From Argopecten irradians (lineage: Eukaryota > Mollusca > Bivalvia > Pectinida > Pectinidae), in assembly GCF_041381155.1 (NCBI RefSeq), contig NC_091139.1, positions 8,866,383 to 8,930,382 of the forward strand: DNA of 64,000 nt, written 5' to 3'. The notes beneath the pieces are model-generated. The model was not told the origin of the DNA, did no database searches, and saw only the letters and a list, made by a program, of their open reading frames with translations. Each line of letters opens with the position of its first letter. Positions within the stretch are counted from its first letter, which is position 1. The position numbers and the translations under genes are program-made. Shown piece by piece: positions 1 to 15,100 of the stretch.

Positions 1-114
1 AAGTTATTTATATATATATAAAAAGTCATGCTATATGAAAAGTTGTAAAGAGTAAAAAGATATGTCATGATAATTTTTTGTTTTTTTTTACACAGTTTTA
101 TGTTTTTGTTACAG

Positions 115-3100
115 ATGCCCCTAAACCACAGAGACAGCCGAGACAAAATCGGCGGAACAGATCACAAGGTAAACGCTTTGCTGTTACTAGTGCCGATAGA
201 TGATATAAACCTACACTAAAATTATACTGGGAGATAAAATTTAGAGGATTGATAAACCGCCCAAAGTAATCATAATGGAGATAAATCTGTTGTGGCGATA
301 TAGAGAATGAGATAGTTTGGTTAAGAAAAACAACATTGAAAACATTGTTGATTTTTTTTTTTTTTTTTCTTACTCAGAAATTCTAATGAAATACTTTGAT
401 GTTTTAATGTGAAACAAAAATGCTCTGGCATATAAAGAGACCATAATACAGAATAGAGATAAATTATTCAGACTTAAGATATAGGTATTTATTCTTTACA
501 TGCTTATCATTAGAAATTGCTTAACTAGTTGCCTTTCTTTCTTCTTCATTCTCTCGTGCTGTTTCCTTGGCTGCCGGGTTTTGTTATGAATTATCTCCCT
601 TGGTGCTGGTGTGTGATTGCCTCCCTTTTCGGCGTCTGTAAGGTAAGGCGATGATGATGATGATGACTTAGATAGTTTTATGGAGTCACTTGAATCTGAA
701 TCTCCAGAAAAAACACATTTTCTATCATATCAGAACAAAAATTTAGGAATATTGAAGTTTGGTAAACTCTCTCCATCTGTTGAAAGCCCTATAACAGATA
801 TTCCGAAAAAAGGTGAAACACACCAAATAACTTCAGAATCAGCTGACTCCTCGTTAACAACAGGTGCATTTGTATCATGTAACCCTACAAAACCCAAGGG
901 CAAGGTCGGGTTACAAGGTCAATCCCAGGGCTTAGGAGGACTTTCATTGTCCAACCTTGCTAAACAACACAGTGCTGCCAGACAGGGGGTCAGTCTGGCT
1001 TCCCTGGCAAAGCCAGATGTAAAAAAAAGTTTAGAGGGAAAGAAAGAATCAGGAAGTATAGAAAGAAAGGCTAATGTGGCAAATCTGAGCCAGCAAGCTG
1101 GTCAAGCTGTAGCTAGTGGAACCCAAAAGGGTGAGCCGTCATTGGCAGGAACACAGCTAACTGGAGAATCTAACAAGTCATCAGGGCTGTCGCTCACAGA
1201 TTTGATCAATAAAAAACAATCTGGAAATAAACCTAATGCGGTCACAAAGAGTAAACTACAAGTGTCGAGAGTGTCCCTAGCAGACCTGGCAGGTCAAAGG
1301 TCACAGTCAAATCTAGCAGGGGGGACCAGGGCTAATACCAATACCAAAGTTTCACTTGTTGATTTGGCAGCAAAATCATCAGGTCCACCGAAATCAGCAT
1401 CAACAGTAAGTCAACCATCCAGTAAGATTGGGAAATCATTGGCTGATTTAGCAAGTCAACACAAAACAACAACGGAGGGAGCAGCCAAAAAAGCAGCTAC
1501 AACAGACGCTGTGATTGGTCAAATGTCTGGTCTTTCTCTGGCCGACTTAGCCAAAAGTAATAAAACACCTCAACAAAAAGGACCGGTACCAAGTGTAAAG
1601 TCTCTTCGGGAATTGACAACGCAGCAGCAAAAATCAACAAAAACAAATACTTTATCTGATTTGACAAATCAAAGTAGATCAAAAAGACTAGAAACAGGAA
1701 GTGGGGCCGTCTTGTCAGCCGGTAGGAAAGTGCAACCTGTCTCGTTGGTACAGAGGATGGATTCCACTGTCGATGAAAGTGTTTTAAGTGATCAGTTTTC
1801 TGCGTTAATGAATACTAATGTAGAGTTATTTCTTGATGATAACACAGATTTAATGGAAAAGATACAAAAGGTTTCACCGTCCGTTCTGGCAAAAACAATA
1901 TCTTTTTCTAATGTCTGTTCAAAGCGACCTGGAACAACAAAACCATTGAGATTTCCAAAGTTTTCATACCAAGTACAAATGTCTCAAGTGAAGGAAAATT
2001 TTATAAAGGAAAATGAAATTATCAAACCATTTGATTTTTCAACACCATCACCAGATGATCTGGTGAAGCAAAAACAAACTCGAGCCTTCACACGCAGCGG
2101 GCGATAGACCTGGACTGGTTAAAGCCTTACACATGATCTTCAAATTTATTTTTTGAATTTTAAATTTTTTGGTAAAAAATTGTATTATGTGGGAACACTA
2201 GGTACGTAACAGAATATTGTTGGTGCATGAAAATGTAATCAATTGTGCTGTAAAACAAAGATGTACATGTACATAGATAATGATAAAAAACGCCGTCACA
2301 ATTTTTATTATTTTATTAATTGTACATTGAAAGATCATTCCACAGTAAGTACAGAGATTCCTCCTAGATCAGTCTAGATCATCTGAAATATTTTGATGAG
2401 TTTCATTTCATCTTCATCTTTAATCATTGTTTTGATAATTAGTAATCCTTTAGATTTTTTGATATTTACTGTATCTAATTTCAATAGCATGATTATTAAG
2501 AAAATATAGTTACAAGATCTTGGAAATGGAAGTAGGACTTGGTGCACATCCTGATTGAAAGAAATCAGTGATGTTGAAATCTCCTACTATCTGGACTCCA
2601 TTGTCAATTTGATCTCAATTAATATTGGTAATTAATAAAGCAGCAATATGTTCTATATACATGTATTCATATCAGGCACATATCGGTGATCTTTCGTGTC
2701 ATTCCAATACTATCCTGAAGCTCCGCCATAATCAAAATGTGTTTACAAATGTTCACTAGTAAAGGTGTTTCTACGCAACAAATACTTCATGTTATATAAT
2801 ATATAGCACAGGGACCTGGCACAAATTTCGAACCAACAGTTTTTATACTATAATATATATATAAATACTATTGGTTAGAAATTTGTGCCAGTTCCCTGTG
2901 TTATATAGTCTTATTAAAATCCAGATCCTTATCATTTCAGTCTGTTTCATAGAGGATCTGATGACCTTCAATTCAAGGTCACATTCTGATGACTCATACT
3001 TTTAACCCACCTAGTAGGGGCCGCCTTGGCCGAGTGGTCAAAATGTCTTGACATATTACCAAAGACTCTCCACCTCTGGGTTGCGAGTTAGAATCCCATG

Positions 3101-6100
3101 TGGGGCAATTGGCAGGTACTGACTGCTGGTTGGTAGTTTTTCTCTGGGTACTACTGCTTTCTTCCACCAACAAACCTGGCACATCCTTACACATACTCGA
3201 TACTCCAGGAGTTCCGATCACTTAGATTTCTACACCCCTGGACTATTTCATAGTAAAACTGAAGGCAACAAAATAGAACAGTTAATTTAGTCATTTGATG
3301 TCAAAAGAGCCGTATAAATCTTTGCTAGCCTGTGATTGTTCGAATGTTTTTCGCTGAACTGCCTTCAATTTCACTATGAGATAGATCGGAACCCGTGGAA
3401 TATCGAGGAGGATCCATACATGACCCCAGGCTGTTTAACTATATAAAATCAAACCCACCTGGTTTTATTACTGAAAACGTCACAGCATAAAGATATGTAG
3501 CTAAAATGTGCTCTTTGTGCAAAATGACTACAAAAAGGAAAATGGTTCTGATAGATCCTACTATTTCCTACCTGTCATGAAATTTGACTGTAACAATTTA
3601 ATTGGTCAATTTGAAAGGCCATCAGAATGTCACCTTAATGGGATGTTGTCAGATCCTTATATGAAACTGAGTGAGAATAATCAGATTACAGTATACAGTA
3701 CAAATGTTACACAGCCATTTATATGTTAACACTGCTCCGTATAACAGGTCAGTATTAACCCACTACCTTTCCGAAACGGCTTTTAATTTTTAAAATGGGA
3801 ATGTAGAACAAGATCGATAATTTTGTAGAGTCGCAAAAGCTATTAACTTTTCGTTATTACTACATTTATCATCACCTTCTGAACGATTTGATTAAAATAA
3901 ATAAAATGTTTATTTTCATAACGCGGGTCGTCTTATGTTTCCCGCCGTCGTCCTAAATACCGCGCGGTAGTTGACTATCACTGCGCCAGACGGCAAAACA
4001 GCGAATTGACTCTCCACTGTTTTCATATATTACGCAGGAAATCTTGCATATGTTTGGGTCGTAACCTTATTTTAGGTCATCGGTATGTATTTTCTGATGT
4101 TATTAATGTTTTTTAAGAAACCTTTATATTTTGCTTCGGAAAACAGGTCAGTATTAACTTACTGACATTGTCGATTTGAGACTGTAAGTTTCTGAAGTCC
4201 TTTAATATTAGCCGGAGTTGAGTTTTCCTCAGGTGTGTTTTGACTCTGATTTAAGTGCATGCAATATTATTGTTACTAAAAAGTGATCATCCAAATATTT
4301 TGTAGCTGTATATAAAAGTGCTTTTATTCTTACAAAGGATCACTTTTATGTGAGTTTGTTGTTAATGTGTCAATATTTTTTTGTAATTTTGTATATTATT
4401 TTTCTATTAAAAGAAATTTTGAACATACTTAATCTGTTGTTTCATTTTCCTACTAGTAAATTAAATCCGTCTCGGATATAAACAGTTGATTCAACATTTG
4501 ACAGAAAGTACTGAAGAAATTTTATCTGTTCTTGCGTCCCGTCCATTCTCAAATTTTTGTATGTCCTTGATTGTATGTATACATTTTAAGCCATTTTGGT
4601 AACAATCTGAAAGCATCATCAGTTATTAATTTTCGCTATTGAAGTTTGTTGTTAGCCAACCATCATCACATGGAGGGCTTTTCAAATCACCTGTCATCTG
4701 TCAGTTCCTAAAACAATTTTTGTTATAACTGTTTTTCAGAAAGCATGGAAAGGGGTCTGTCTCAAGTATATGTAGACTGTCCTTGGTCCTTGTTATGCAT
4801 ATTGCATTTTGGTACTAATTCAGATCCATCAGCAAGATGAATATGGCAAACAATCATCTATCTTTGATTTTGATAGTTGAAATTTGTTACCACTCTTTAG
4901 GTAACCTGAGACAAAGTCTCATGGTGACCTATTCTAATCGCCTTTTGTCCGTCATCCTCCGTCATGCGACGATAAACAATTTACATTTCGACTTCTTCTC
5001 CAAAACTGCTGAAGCAATTCAATTTCAATGAAATTTTGCACAAACCTTCTAAGGCATAAGACCAATCAAAAGTTGTGAATTATATGACCCCCATCCCCCA
5101 GGGGGCTGTGGGAGGGGCCAAAAGGGGTTAAATTAACTAAAATTTCAAAAATCTTCTTCTCCTCACAGATGTGGTAGAATCAAATACTCTTAATGGATAG
5201 AAAGGTCTCAAGGCCCTCTACAAAAATTGTGAATTATATGACCCTGGGGTCTCAGGTCTCCCCTTGGGGAGGGGGTTACGTTAACTCCAGTTATTATAAG
5301 GAAAACACATTATTTAGTATTATTTGGTCATTTGTAATAGGAAATTAGTCAAATGCTGTCAGAATTATCCCTATAAAATGGCCATTAAATCCTATTAGCA
5401 AATTGTCCATGACTGACCCCTCCCAGGTGCCTTAAGGGTGGGGCCAAAAGGGGTCAAATATGGTAAAACTTGATAAATCGTCTTCTGAAATTCTGGAACT
5501 GGTAGAATCAAATACTCTTCATAGATGGAAAGTTCTTAGGTCCTGTTAAAGAATTGTGAATTATATGACCCTGGGGTCCCTAGTTTCAGGGGGTTAAGTT
5601 TACTATAGTTTATTTAGGAAAAACACATTTATGAACGTTATTTGCTTAGTTTTCATAGGAAAATAGTCAAACTGGATTATAATCACTTACCTGAAATAGC
5701 ATTTTAAAGGGACATGAACATAATTAACCATGTAAATTTGAGTAAAATACCTATTTACGATGTGTCAGATACCTTACTAAGTAATATATATCAGTTATTG
5801 TGCAAATGTGTCATATAAAATAATTAAAATGGAAATTCCATCTTTCTGTATTTTGAACCGGCCCGGTCGAATTTAGTAGTGTTGAACTTTAGTGACCTCC
5901 CACAAAGCACAGCACATATGTAAACAAAATGGTGGGTCAAAAACGTGGATGAAGCGAACACAGACGAATTCTGATAGAAAACAGTGTACGTCAAGAGTCA
6001 GTAACGTGCGCGATTGGGAAAGTAGGTAAATATAAATGGATCACAGAAATGCAAGAGATGGGAGCAATTCCCCACTTTATACTTGCGTGATGTACATATG

Positions 6101-9100
6101 TGCAATAAGTCCTCTCTTCGCGGTGCCCTATCGAATGAAAAGTCTCGTTTGACTTTTGACTTATCATTCTTACGCTATCAATACAAATAATTTTATAACA
6201 TATAGCTTAAACTTAATTTCTCAACCATCGTAAATTAGAAAATTATCTTAAAATGTGGAAAACTAATATTCCTTGTCATGTCAGCAAGTTTGTTGTTCAG
6301 TATAACCTCGCTTTCGGCCAGCTTTCGTTTTGTGTTCCAAATATAGAATATGACGGTCTATTTTTATCATTTTTGAGGTAGGTATTCCCCACGTTTTCCT
6401 GTCGTTTTAGATAACCAATGATTGTAATAAGATATTCAATAAACATCTGAAAACCAATTCTAAGCATACAGAACAAATTATTTAAGGTTCATGTCCCTTT
6501 AATATCATATCCATATTGGTCCTGGTCGATGCCCAGGGGCCAGAGGGGCGGGGCCAAAAGGGGTAAAAATGGCTAAAATTTCAAAAATCTTCTTTTGAAT
6601 TCACAGATTTGATGGAACCAAATACTCCTCATAGATTGAAAGGTTTTAAGACTCTTTACAAGAATTGTGAATTTCATGGCCCTGGGATCTCAGATTTTCC
6701 CCTGGGGAGGGGGTTAAAATTTACTTAAGTTCATATAGGAAAAACACATTTATGAACATTATTTGCTTAGTTTTTCATAGGAATTGAATCAAACTGGGTT
6801 AGAATTATCAGCCTAAGATAACATTTTATCTTATCAATATTGGTCCTGGCTGACCCCTAGGGGCCAGAGGTGTGGGGCCAAAAGGGGTCAAAATGGCTAA
6901 AATTTCTTAAATCTTTCTTCTGAATTCACTGATTTGTGAAACCAAATAATATTCATAGATTAAAAAGTCAAATTTATAAAATCACTGACTGACTTCAAGG
7001 GCCTGTTTGACCAATATGTAGTGTTTATATGTCTGTTTCATTTTGTATCCGAACTCCGGTGACTGTTAAGGCCTGTAGGCCTCTTGTTTCAGATAGTGCT
7101 GAAGGAATGTTTTTCAGATGCATATGTGGCTTTACTTTTAATGGTTCCTAGTTGTGCATATTGTTTTTTGTGAGGGATAGGGAAAAAACATGTCTGATAA
7201 GCAGCCATCTTGGATTTTGATAATTATACTGGAATCAGGTTGTTCGTCTGTCTGTAGACACAACTTTGTCCGGTGAACTCCTCCTAAACTATTTGACAGA
7301 TTTTGATAAAATTTGGTACACAGAACCTTGACATAAAGAGGAGTTGAGTTAACTATGTAGGGTTCTGCAATGTCCCCTTTTAATAGAGTTATTTGTGCAG
7401 CGGGGAGTAGTAGTCGGCCATAATCTGGCGACTGTGCAGTTCTAGTTATAGTTTGTTACTGCTGTTTCTCAGAAGTATTTAAAGGATCTTTCTTGATGTT
7501 GCTTGTATATGTATCCATCACAAAGATTTGACAAAATTGCAGAAAGTATTTATGTAGAATCGGCCGTCTTTCATTTGACTGATAAAGACATAGCAATGGT
7601 GGACATGAAAATCTCTTGATGCATTCACTGTTTCTCAGAAAGTACTGAAGACATCTTTATCAAATATCTATCATTTTTCTACAGCAGGAATCTAGAATAG
7701 GGTATGTCAAAGACAAGATAAGATACAGAAACAGAACCAAAAAAAAAAGAGAAAAAAAATCAGGTCAACACGTTAATACTTACATTCTTGATTGATTTAT
7801 CCCCTTTGTCACTAATTACTGTCTCTATATAAAAGTAAATCAGAAACAGTATAATTAGGGACTGCTTAGCATTTTCTTAACTCACCAGTCCCACTAATGT
7901 GTATTGAATGTTACTGTCTCTTTTGACTATTTGAAAGAAATGATAACTTATAGTGGAGACAACAAGCTGGGTGAAGTTTTTCTCAGTATTTAACAGGAAC
8001 TTTCTAAAGGAGGTTATCCGACCTCTGAGTTTTCGCTAAAGTTTCCTTGATCCTTTATCCATCCTTGATAATGCAGTGGTTACTATCACTTGGCTTTATA
8101 TCCACTCCTATGGCATACTGAATTAAAACTGAGGGCATTTCAAGAGAAAACAACAAACAATCACAGACCTACAAAGTCTTCCTCTAACTCTATAGCCATA
8201 CTGTCAACCTCAGTGAATCATTGTTATTCAATTGTTTTGATGTTCATTAAAAGACCAAACTAGCAGTCTCATCTGTTGTCGCTCACAGAGTCTTCAATTT
8301 TGCTTTGACATAGTTCAGGGGTGGATATTACAACAGTGATAGTAACCCCTGGAGTATTGAGGGTGTCCTAGCTTTGTCATGTATATTTCATATTAGGGTC
8401 CCTAACTTTTGCATAAAACATGGCCAACAAGTATAGGCAACCCAGATTTTGATATTTTGAAGTTGCCACCTTGGGTTTTCCAATGTTTCAATTAAATTCA
8501 AAGGGAGAGTGAAAGAAAACAGAGAAAAATACATTGTTCATTTGACTATTATGTCTTATATATATAAATATATGAAAAAGTGCCTTATTTTCTTTTCAAT
8601 TATTTAAGTGACTTAGATGCTTATTAAGTCGAATATGGTAAGTGTAATTGTTTCTCACTCTGTATGAGATTTCAATGTAAGCTTTTATTTAATACCTTTA
8701 AGTATACTTTGATATACATGTATATGTCTCAAACATTGTGAAATGTTTTCAAAGTTATGCTGTATATGTTTTAGATTTTGCACCCAACCCCCCAACAGTA
8801 GAACTTAAGACGCCAGTGAAGAAACAGCCGTCACCTGTAAAACCTGAGCAAGATACAGCGACAGCTGTATCCCAAATTAGTATTAAAAATGATAAAGTAC
8901 CTGTGAGTTGGTTGGAGCCCAATGTGACCGAGGCCACGCCCTCGAAGGCCAGTGGTGATGTAAGGACGGATAATGATAAGGACATTCCCGATGGGGCCCC
9001 GTCACAGAAAGCCGCGGAGTCTTTGGTCGGTTACTCTGATAGGACACCTGTACAGACTCCAAAGAAAGAGGCATCAACACCTCAGGTGACGAAGAGTGCA

Positions 9101-12100
9101 TCAAAGTAAGTATAGCTTACAATATATCCTACCTGTAATATACATTATATGTAATACATCCAAACATCAAGTTAACAAGATATTTCTGGTTTGTCTTGGT
9201 ATATATGTGACCTTGCTGAGTTCAGTGCTCCTGGTTAATGTGACCGTGACCTTGCTTACATCTATATAAATTGTTGAAAAATCTTTGACAGGTCAAAGCA
9301 GGATAAGGCGAGATTAAAAGAAGAATACGACAGACGGCAGGGAGACAAAGAGCTTCTCAACATGGTCGTTATAGGTAACTATTGAAGTTTAACAGTCTGT
9401 TTAATGTTTTTCTATTGGCATAGGTTTGAGATTCTATTTCTCTCAATCACATTATTTTAACTTTGAAGTTTAAAATTCTACGTCTCTCAATTGCATGATT
9501 TTAACTTTGAAGTTTAAGATTCTATTTCTCTCAATCGCATTATTTTAGCTTTGCCGTACTGGTGTGGAATGATAGAGTAATCTATGAACTTGTGTCCTGA
9601 ACAGGCCATGTCGATGCTGAGAAGATAATATAGTGTAACATGTCTAAACCAGATGACAGGCATTCAGATTAGACAAGGATTGGTTTTGTTAAGTTATACA
9701 GTTATTACGAACCTCTGGGGACCATGAAAATAACTTCGGTATAAGCATAATTCGTTATATGTATATAACATAGTATCAGAAATATTTAGGTTAAATTTGT
9801 TATATGAAGTACAATAAAAATCTAAAAGAGATATTTCCTCTTTATTACATTAAAAATGTGTTTGTAAATGACATATATAGAGGTTACACAATGAGTTGTT
9901 GTTGAATAATGAATTTATTTCACACGAGTGAGTTATTTTTTAAAAGTTATAAAAGACACGAGCTTTAGCGAGTGTTGAATAAATTCAATATTCAACAACC
10001 ACGAGTAGTGTGACCTGTTTCTACCACAATTATATTCAGTTTTAGCCGATAGAAATACGGCAGGGATACGGAAACGTGTATTTAACGAAATATCCAAATA
10101 TGGTACAGTAGTAATCTTTGTGTTCGACAGGCCATGTTGACGCTGGGAAGAGTACCCTGATGGGCCATTTGTTATTCCAGTTAGGCATGGTTAACAAAAA
10201 GGCAATGCATAAATATGAACAGGAATCTAAGAAGGTTGGTAAAGGCTCCTTCGCCTTCGCCTGGGTGCTGGACGAGACCGAGGAGGAGAGGTTAGTCATT
10301 CGAAATTAGAAATGTTTATGGATTGCGTTGTAGGATATTTGTTCAACTTCTTGGGGAAATTCTGTTTTATGAAACTATATATGAGCCCTTCTAAACGAGG
10401 ACAATAATGTTCAGACAGATGACCCCAGGGTGCCCTGACCCTGACAAAGTACAGATGTATGTATATATTTGTTGTGATACACAAATATTTAGGCATCTTA
10501 ATACAATTTTTATGCAGGGGGTGGGGGGAGTATTTGTACTGTGAAGCAAACAAAAAATGGAAATATAGATGTGGAATTTACTTGATTTCGGTAAGTTTAG
10601 ATCATGTTAGTGTGTTAGATGATTCTATTTCCTAATGTGTAGATCTGATGTTACCATGGGTATTATAATATTCATCTCAGCTGCCAACTTTTTGTATACA
10701 GATCTCGTGGTGTTACCATGGATATTGCTCAGACAAAGTTTGAAACTCCAAAGAAAGCTGTAACTCTGTTGGACGCTCCAGGACACAAAGACTTTATCCC
10801 CAATATGATAACAGGTAAATATCACTACACTGATGTAATACAGGCACAATGTATATCTAGTGAATGTCAAAATTTGTTAAGTTTACAAAGCTCTATCATG
10901 GCTTTTTGTACAAGGAACTAACCCCCTCCTCCGCCACACAGTGATGCAACTATACATACAATACATCCTGTGCCGTCCTGTCTGGATTTGGTACGTGGAG
11001 GCTGTGGCGGTTGAGTGGTTAAGATGTCTCAACATATTACCACATGCCTTCCACCCCTGGGTCGCAAGCTCGAACCTTATGTGGTGCAGTTGCCAGCTAC
11101 TGACCGTAGGTCATTGGTTTTTCTCCGAGTATTGTAGCTTTCCTCCACCAATAAACCTGGTATATCCTTACCTGACTCTGGCTGTTAATAGAATGTTTAA
11201 TTAATAATAACTAATAAACTAAAAAACGTGGAGGCAGGGTTACATATGTCTCTGTACTTTCATTTCTAAGCATTAGTTTCTCATGATAGTTTAGATAGAT
11301 TGGTTGTGAAGAGATGAGATGAGATGAAGTTTCCATACAAAGTGTTTGTATATAAAGTATTGAGTTATCACAATTCAATGCACAAAAAGTTCTACCTTTC
11401 AAGATATTTCCTTTTGTGTTTACAGGGACAGCCCAGGCTGATGTTGGTATCCTGGTAGTGAACGCTGCCCGCGGGGAGTTTGAGACTGGCTTTGAGACGG
11501 GCGGTCAGACTAGAGAACACGCACTACTGGCCAGATCATTGGGTAGGTTCGGAATAGACAAGAATATTAACAGTGCAATATAGGTAATGGTTTCTAGATT
11601 CCTAGAGTCTTCTTTACCTGATAGGAACTATTTATTGTCCTTGATATTAATAATTAACATTGAAATTATTGGTAAAAGATGGAAATAATTAGATTAGATT
11701 TACTACATGTACCATATTTGACCCAATAAGCGCCAAGTGCATTTAAAAAATTGAAAAAATAAAAAGGCGCTTAATAAGATGAAATTGTTGCATAGGAAAG
11801 TGAATACCTATACAGTTTTGATAGTTTTGGTCTTTATGTATGCACGGGCAATTAAAAATGAGGACTCAAAAGGAGGAGGAGTGCTTATAGGGACATGTTT
11901 GAATTTGACACAAATATTTACGTTTACGTGCTATATCTATTGGAAATGGGAGAAATGGGTATATTTCAAGGGATGTTGTAAAAGTTTCTTTGAGAAATGT
12001 CACAATTGATGCATGAACAATATTAGAAAAATTTGAATTTGTCTTGATCATCCTTCAAACTCATCAGATTTCATTAAAGTACCACCCTAAACTTGATTTA

Positions 12101-15100
12101 ATTAACTTTATTCTTACCTGCGACTTTTAACAGGTGTGTCACAGTTAATTGTAGCGGTAAATAAAATGGACACAGTCAAATGGTCACAGGAGAGGTATGA
12201 CGAGGTGACAAAGAAACTCGGATCTTTCCTGAAGACAGCGGGATACCGAGATACGGACATATCCTACATCCCGTGTAGTGGTCTAAGTGGAGAAAACCTG
12301 GCCAAGGCCGTGTCTGAGCCTCAGCTTTCCGCCTGGTATCGGGGAAGCACGCTGGTGGAACAGATAGGTATATTTATGATGATTGCTAACTATTACATAT
12401 TTATTATCTAAGAACATGATTGTGTTTTAGGCGGCTTTTAGCTTTTAAAGATATGATAAAGTTTCAGTACTTATTTATAATGGCTTATAATACCAGGATT
12501 TTGAGGTACTAAAATGATGTGGGCCCTGTATGATTAGTCCAACCTTCCGCCGATTAACATGTGTGATAAAAAAAATCTCTTCAAAAATATGAAGTCACAA
12601 TCGCTAGAAGCTGGGATTTATCTACGGTAATCGTACTTTACCAACATCTCCAAATACTGTGGCATTACATACACTTAAGAGCAATTGAACAATGTCACCA
12701 TATACATTTGTCTTTTATCACATAACTGGTCCATTGAGCCTTTCATAAATATCATAAGACACGTGTAATCACACCATTGTTATTTCACAGGTAATAATGA
12801 CGTCGTGTTCAATATATGACGTCGCAGGATTGTCTCCATGGACTAAAACATAAAATCTGCATGAGCCTATTTCTACTTGTTTATATAGAGATTGAATTAA
12901 ATGTTTTACTTATATTTCTATTAATAAAAGTTATATGATAGTTAGAATCTTACCATTGTATCTATGTAATATGAAATTTATCAAACTTGTTGAATAGTTT
13001 AATATGCCACTCGCCGAGTCTTTATACTTTGATGGACTAAAGCTTGTGACATATCAAATTATTGAACTTGTTTAATAAATTTCATATCACATAGCCACTC
13101 ACATAAAGATTTTATATATATATAGTATTTCTGCAGTGTATAATGAAATAGATCATCATTTGTTTATTTCATCTAAATGATGTTTCACATTAAATTGTAG
13201 ATAAGTTTAAGACGGTGACCCGTCAGTTGGACAAGCCCTTACGTCTGACTGTAGGGGACGTATTCAAAGGGATGGGAGCCGGGTTCAGTGTGACTGGCCG
13301 AGTAGGAGCCGGGTCAGTCCAGACAGGGGATAAGGTCCAGGTCATGCCGTACGGGGAAATGGCCACTGTCAAAGGTATGTTAGAACAGGTAGTATGTATT
13401 TCTGTGTTTCATTATCAATTGAGTCTTATATATCCCAAATGCTGAGTTTGTTGTGGACTTTTGACAGATTGAAATGGAACCACGACAAAACACTAAGTGT
13501 GTTCAGAAACAAATATTTCATATAACTGGTAGTCAGATGTATATAAACTTTACTCCAGGAGATCATATTTTCTCATGAAGCTTAACTTTTTCTGTAATGG
13601 AGAGAATTTTGCTACTACATACAATTTTGAATTCACCTTAGATGTCTTCAACCGTGTTTGTATTTTGGGTAATAAAAACCTTTTGGTTCTCCAGTGTAAT
13701 TAGGACAGATGTTAAAAACTTGGAACAATCGTGAGATGTTTGAGAAGGAGGAAGGCCTCTAAAATCACTTGATAATGTCTGTATTTATCAAAGGAAATCT
13801 ATCATCATGATAATTACCTACACAGGCAATATTTCTTTACATGAAGTTTTTTACATGAATTTCACATGAAGAAATATTGAATTTCACATCAAGAAATATT
13901 GCCTGTATAGACTTTAATTAATAAATGTTTTGATGTTTGATTGGTATCTGTTACAGGTGTGATGTTATTTGATTGGTATTTGTTACAGGTGTGATGTTAG
14001 GAGACCTGTCGGCAATGTGTGCATTCGCTGGGGACCATGTGACCTTGACTTTAACGGGCATTGACATGACCAACGTCAGTTTAGGTTTGTCTGTCTTCTA
14101 CATTTATCTCGGCTAAATAAGGATGATTAAATCGTTTGTTGTCTTGTCAAAACATTCTGACACTCTGTCTAATTGCAATGTGTGTATGATTGATGTGTAC
14201 ATCCTAATTCATTGATTGAGTATAACTGGTTCATTTTGTAGTTGATTTGATTTCTGGAAATGAAATGGTCTCCTGCTTGACCTGATGGGTTTCTCTCCAG
14301 GTTTTGGTTTCATCTCCGTTGATGTAAATAGGAAATTGAAACATTTTCTTTGGAGGATATCTTCTCCTCCCATACAGTAAAACCTTTATCCAGCTATGGT
14401 GTCATACATGTTGATTTACTTGCCTGTTTCTTTTTATCTTGACAGGAAGTGTAGTTTGTGATCCAGCCAATCCAATCCACTGTGCCACGAGGATCCGTGC
14501 TAGAGTTGTGCTATTTAACTTAGAAATTCCTGTTACCAAAGGATTTATGGTAGGTCTACCAGACATTGTTGGAGGGTGTGGCGGGGGGTTTAATTCATTG
14601 TTAATGAATTAATTGTGGAGGATATAAATGCTGACATCAATGTAAATTAAAAATTTGCCATTGAACATACACAGCAGCTTCCTTATTTATTCTGTATGAC
14701 TACACAGTTACTGGCAAGTGGATGAACAACCTTAAGCTTAGTTGTGTAGTTCATAAAAGTCTGAAAAAATGATATTTGATTCAGACATATTTTATCGCAA
14801 CTTTCATTTAAAATGAAATTTAGGCACAACTTAAAACGTTTCTCCATGTTATCAAGGAAAAGATTCATGTTATAAGTTTGAAAATTTCACTAAGATAAAT
14901 ATCGACAAGAAAATTACGATAAAACGAATAAACATGTTCTTCAGTTAAGATATATTGATTTTAAATTATTTAGTAAAATATTTGTGTGACAGGTTGTGTT
15001 CCACTACCAATCCATTACTGAACCGGCCGTCATCAAACGGCTGGTTAGTCAGCTCAACAAAAGTTCAGGAGAGATTCTAAAAAACAAACCAAAGTAAGTA

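Noticed and set aside
3016-3199. tRNA gene (Leu/Ser-like head)
   Set aside because: Box A and B are present but the cloverleaf does not close, and a SINE body follows.
8755-9104. Minus-strand frames opposite HBS1L exon 8775-9105
   Set aside because: Shadows of a clearly coding plus-strand exon.
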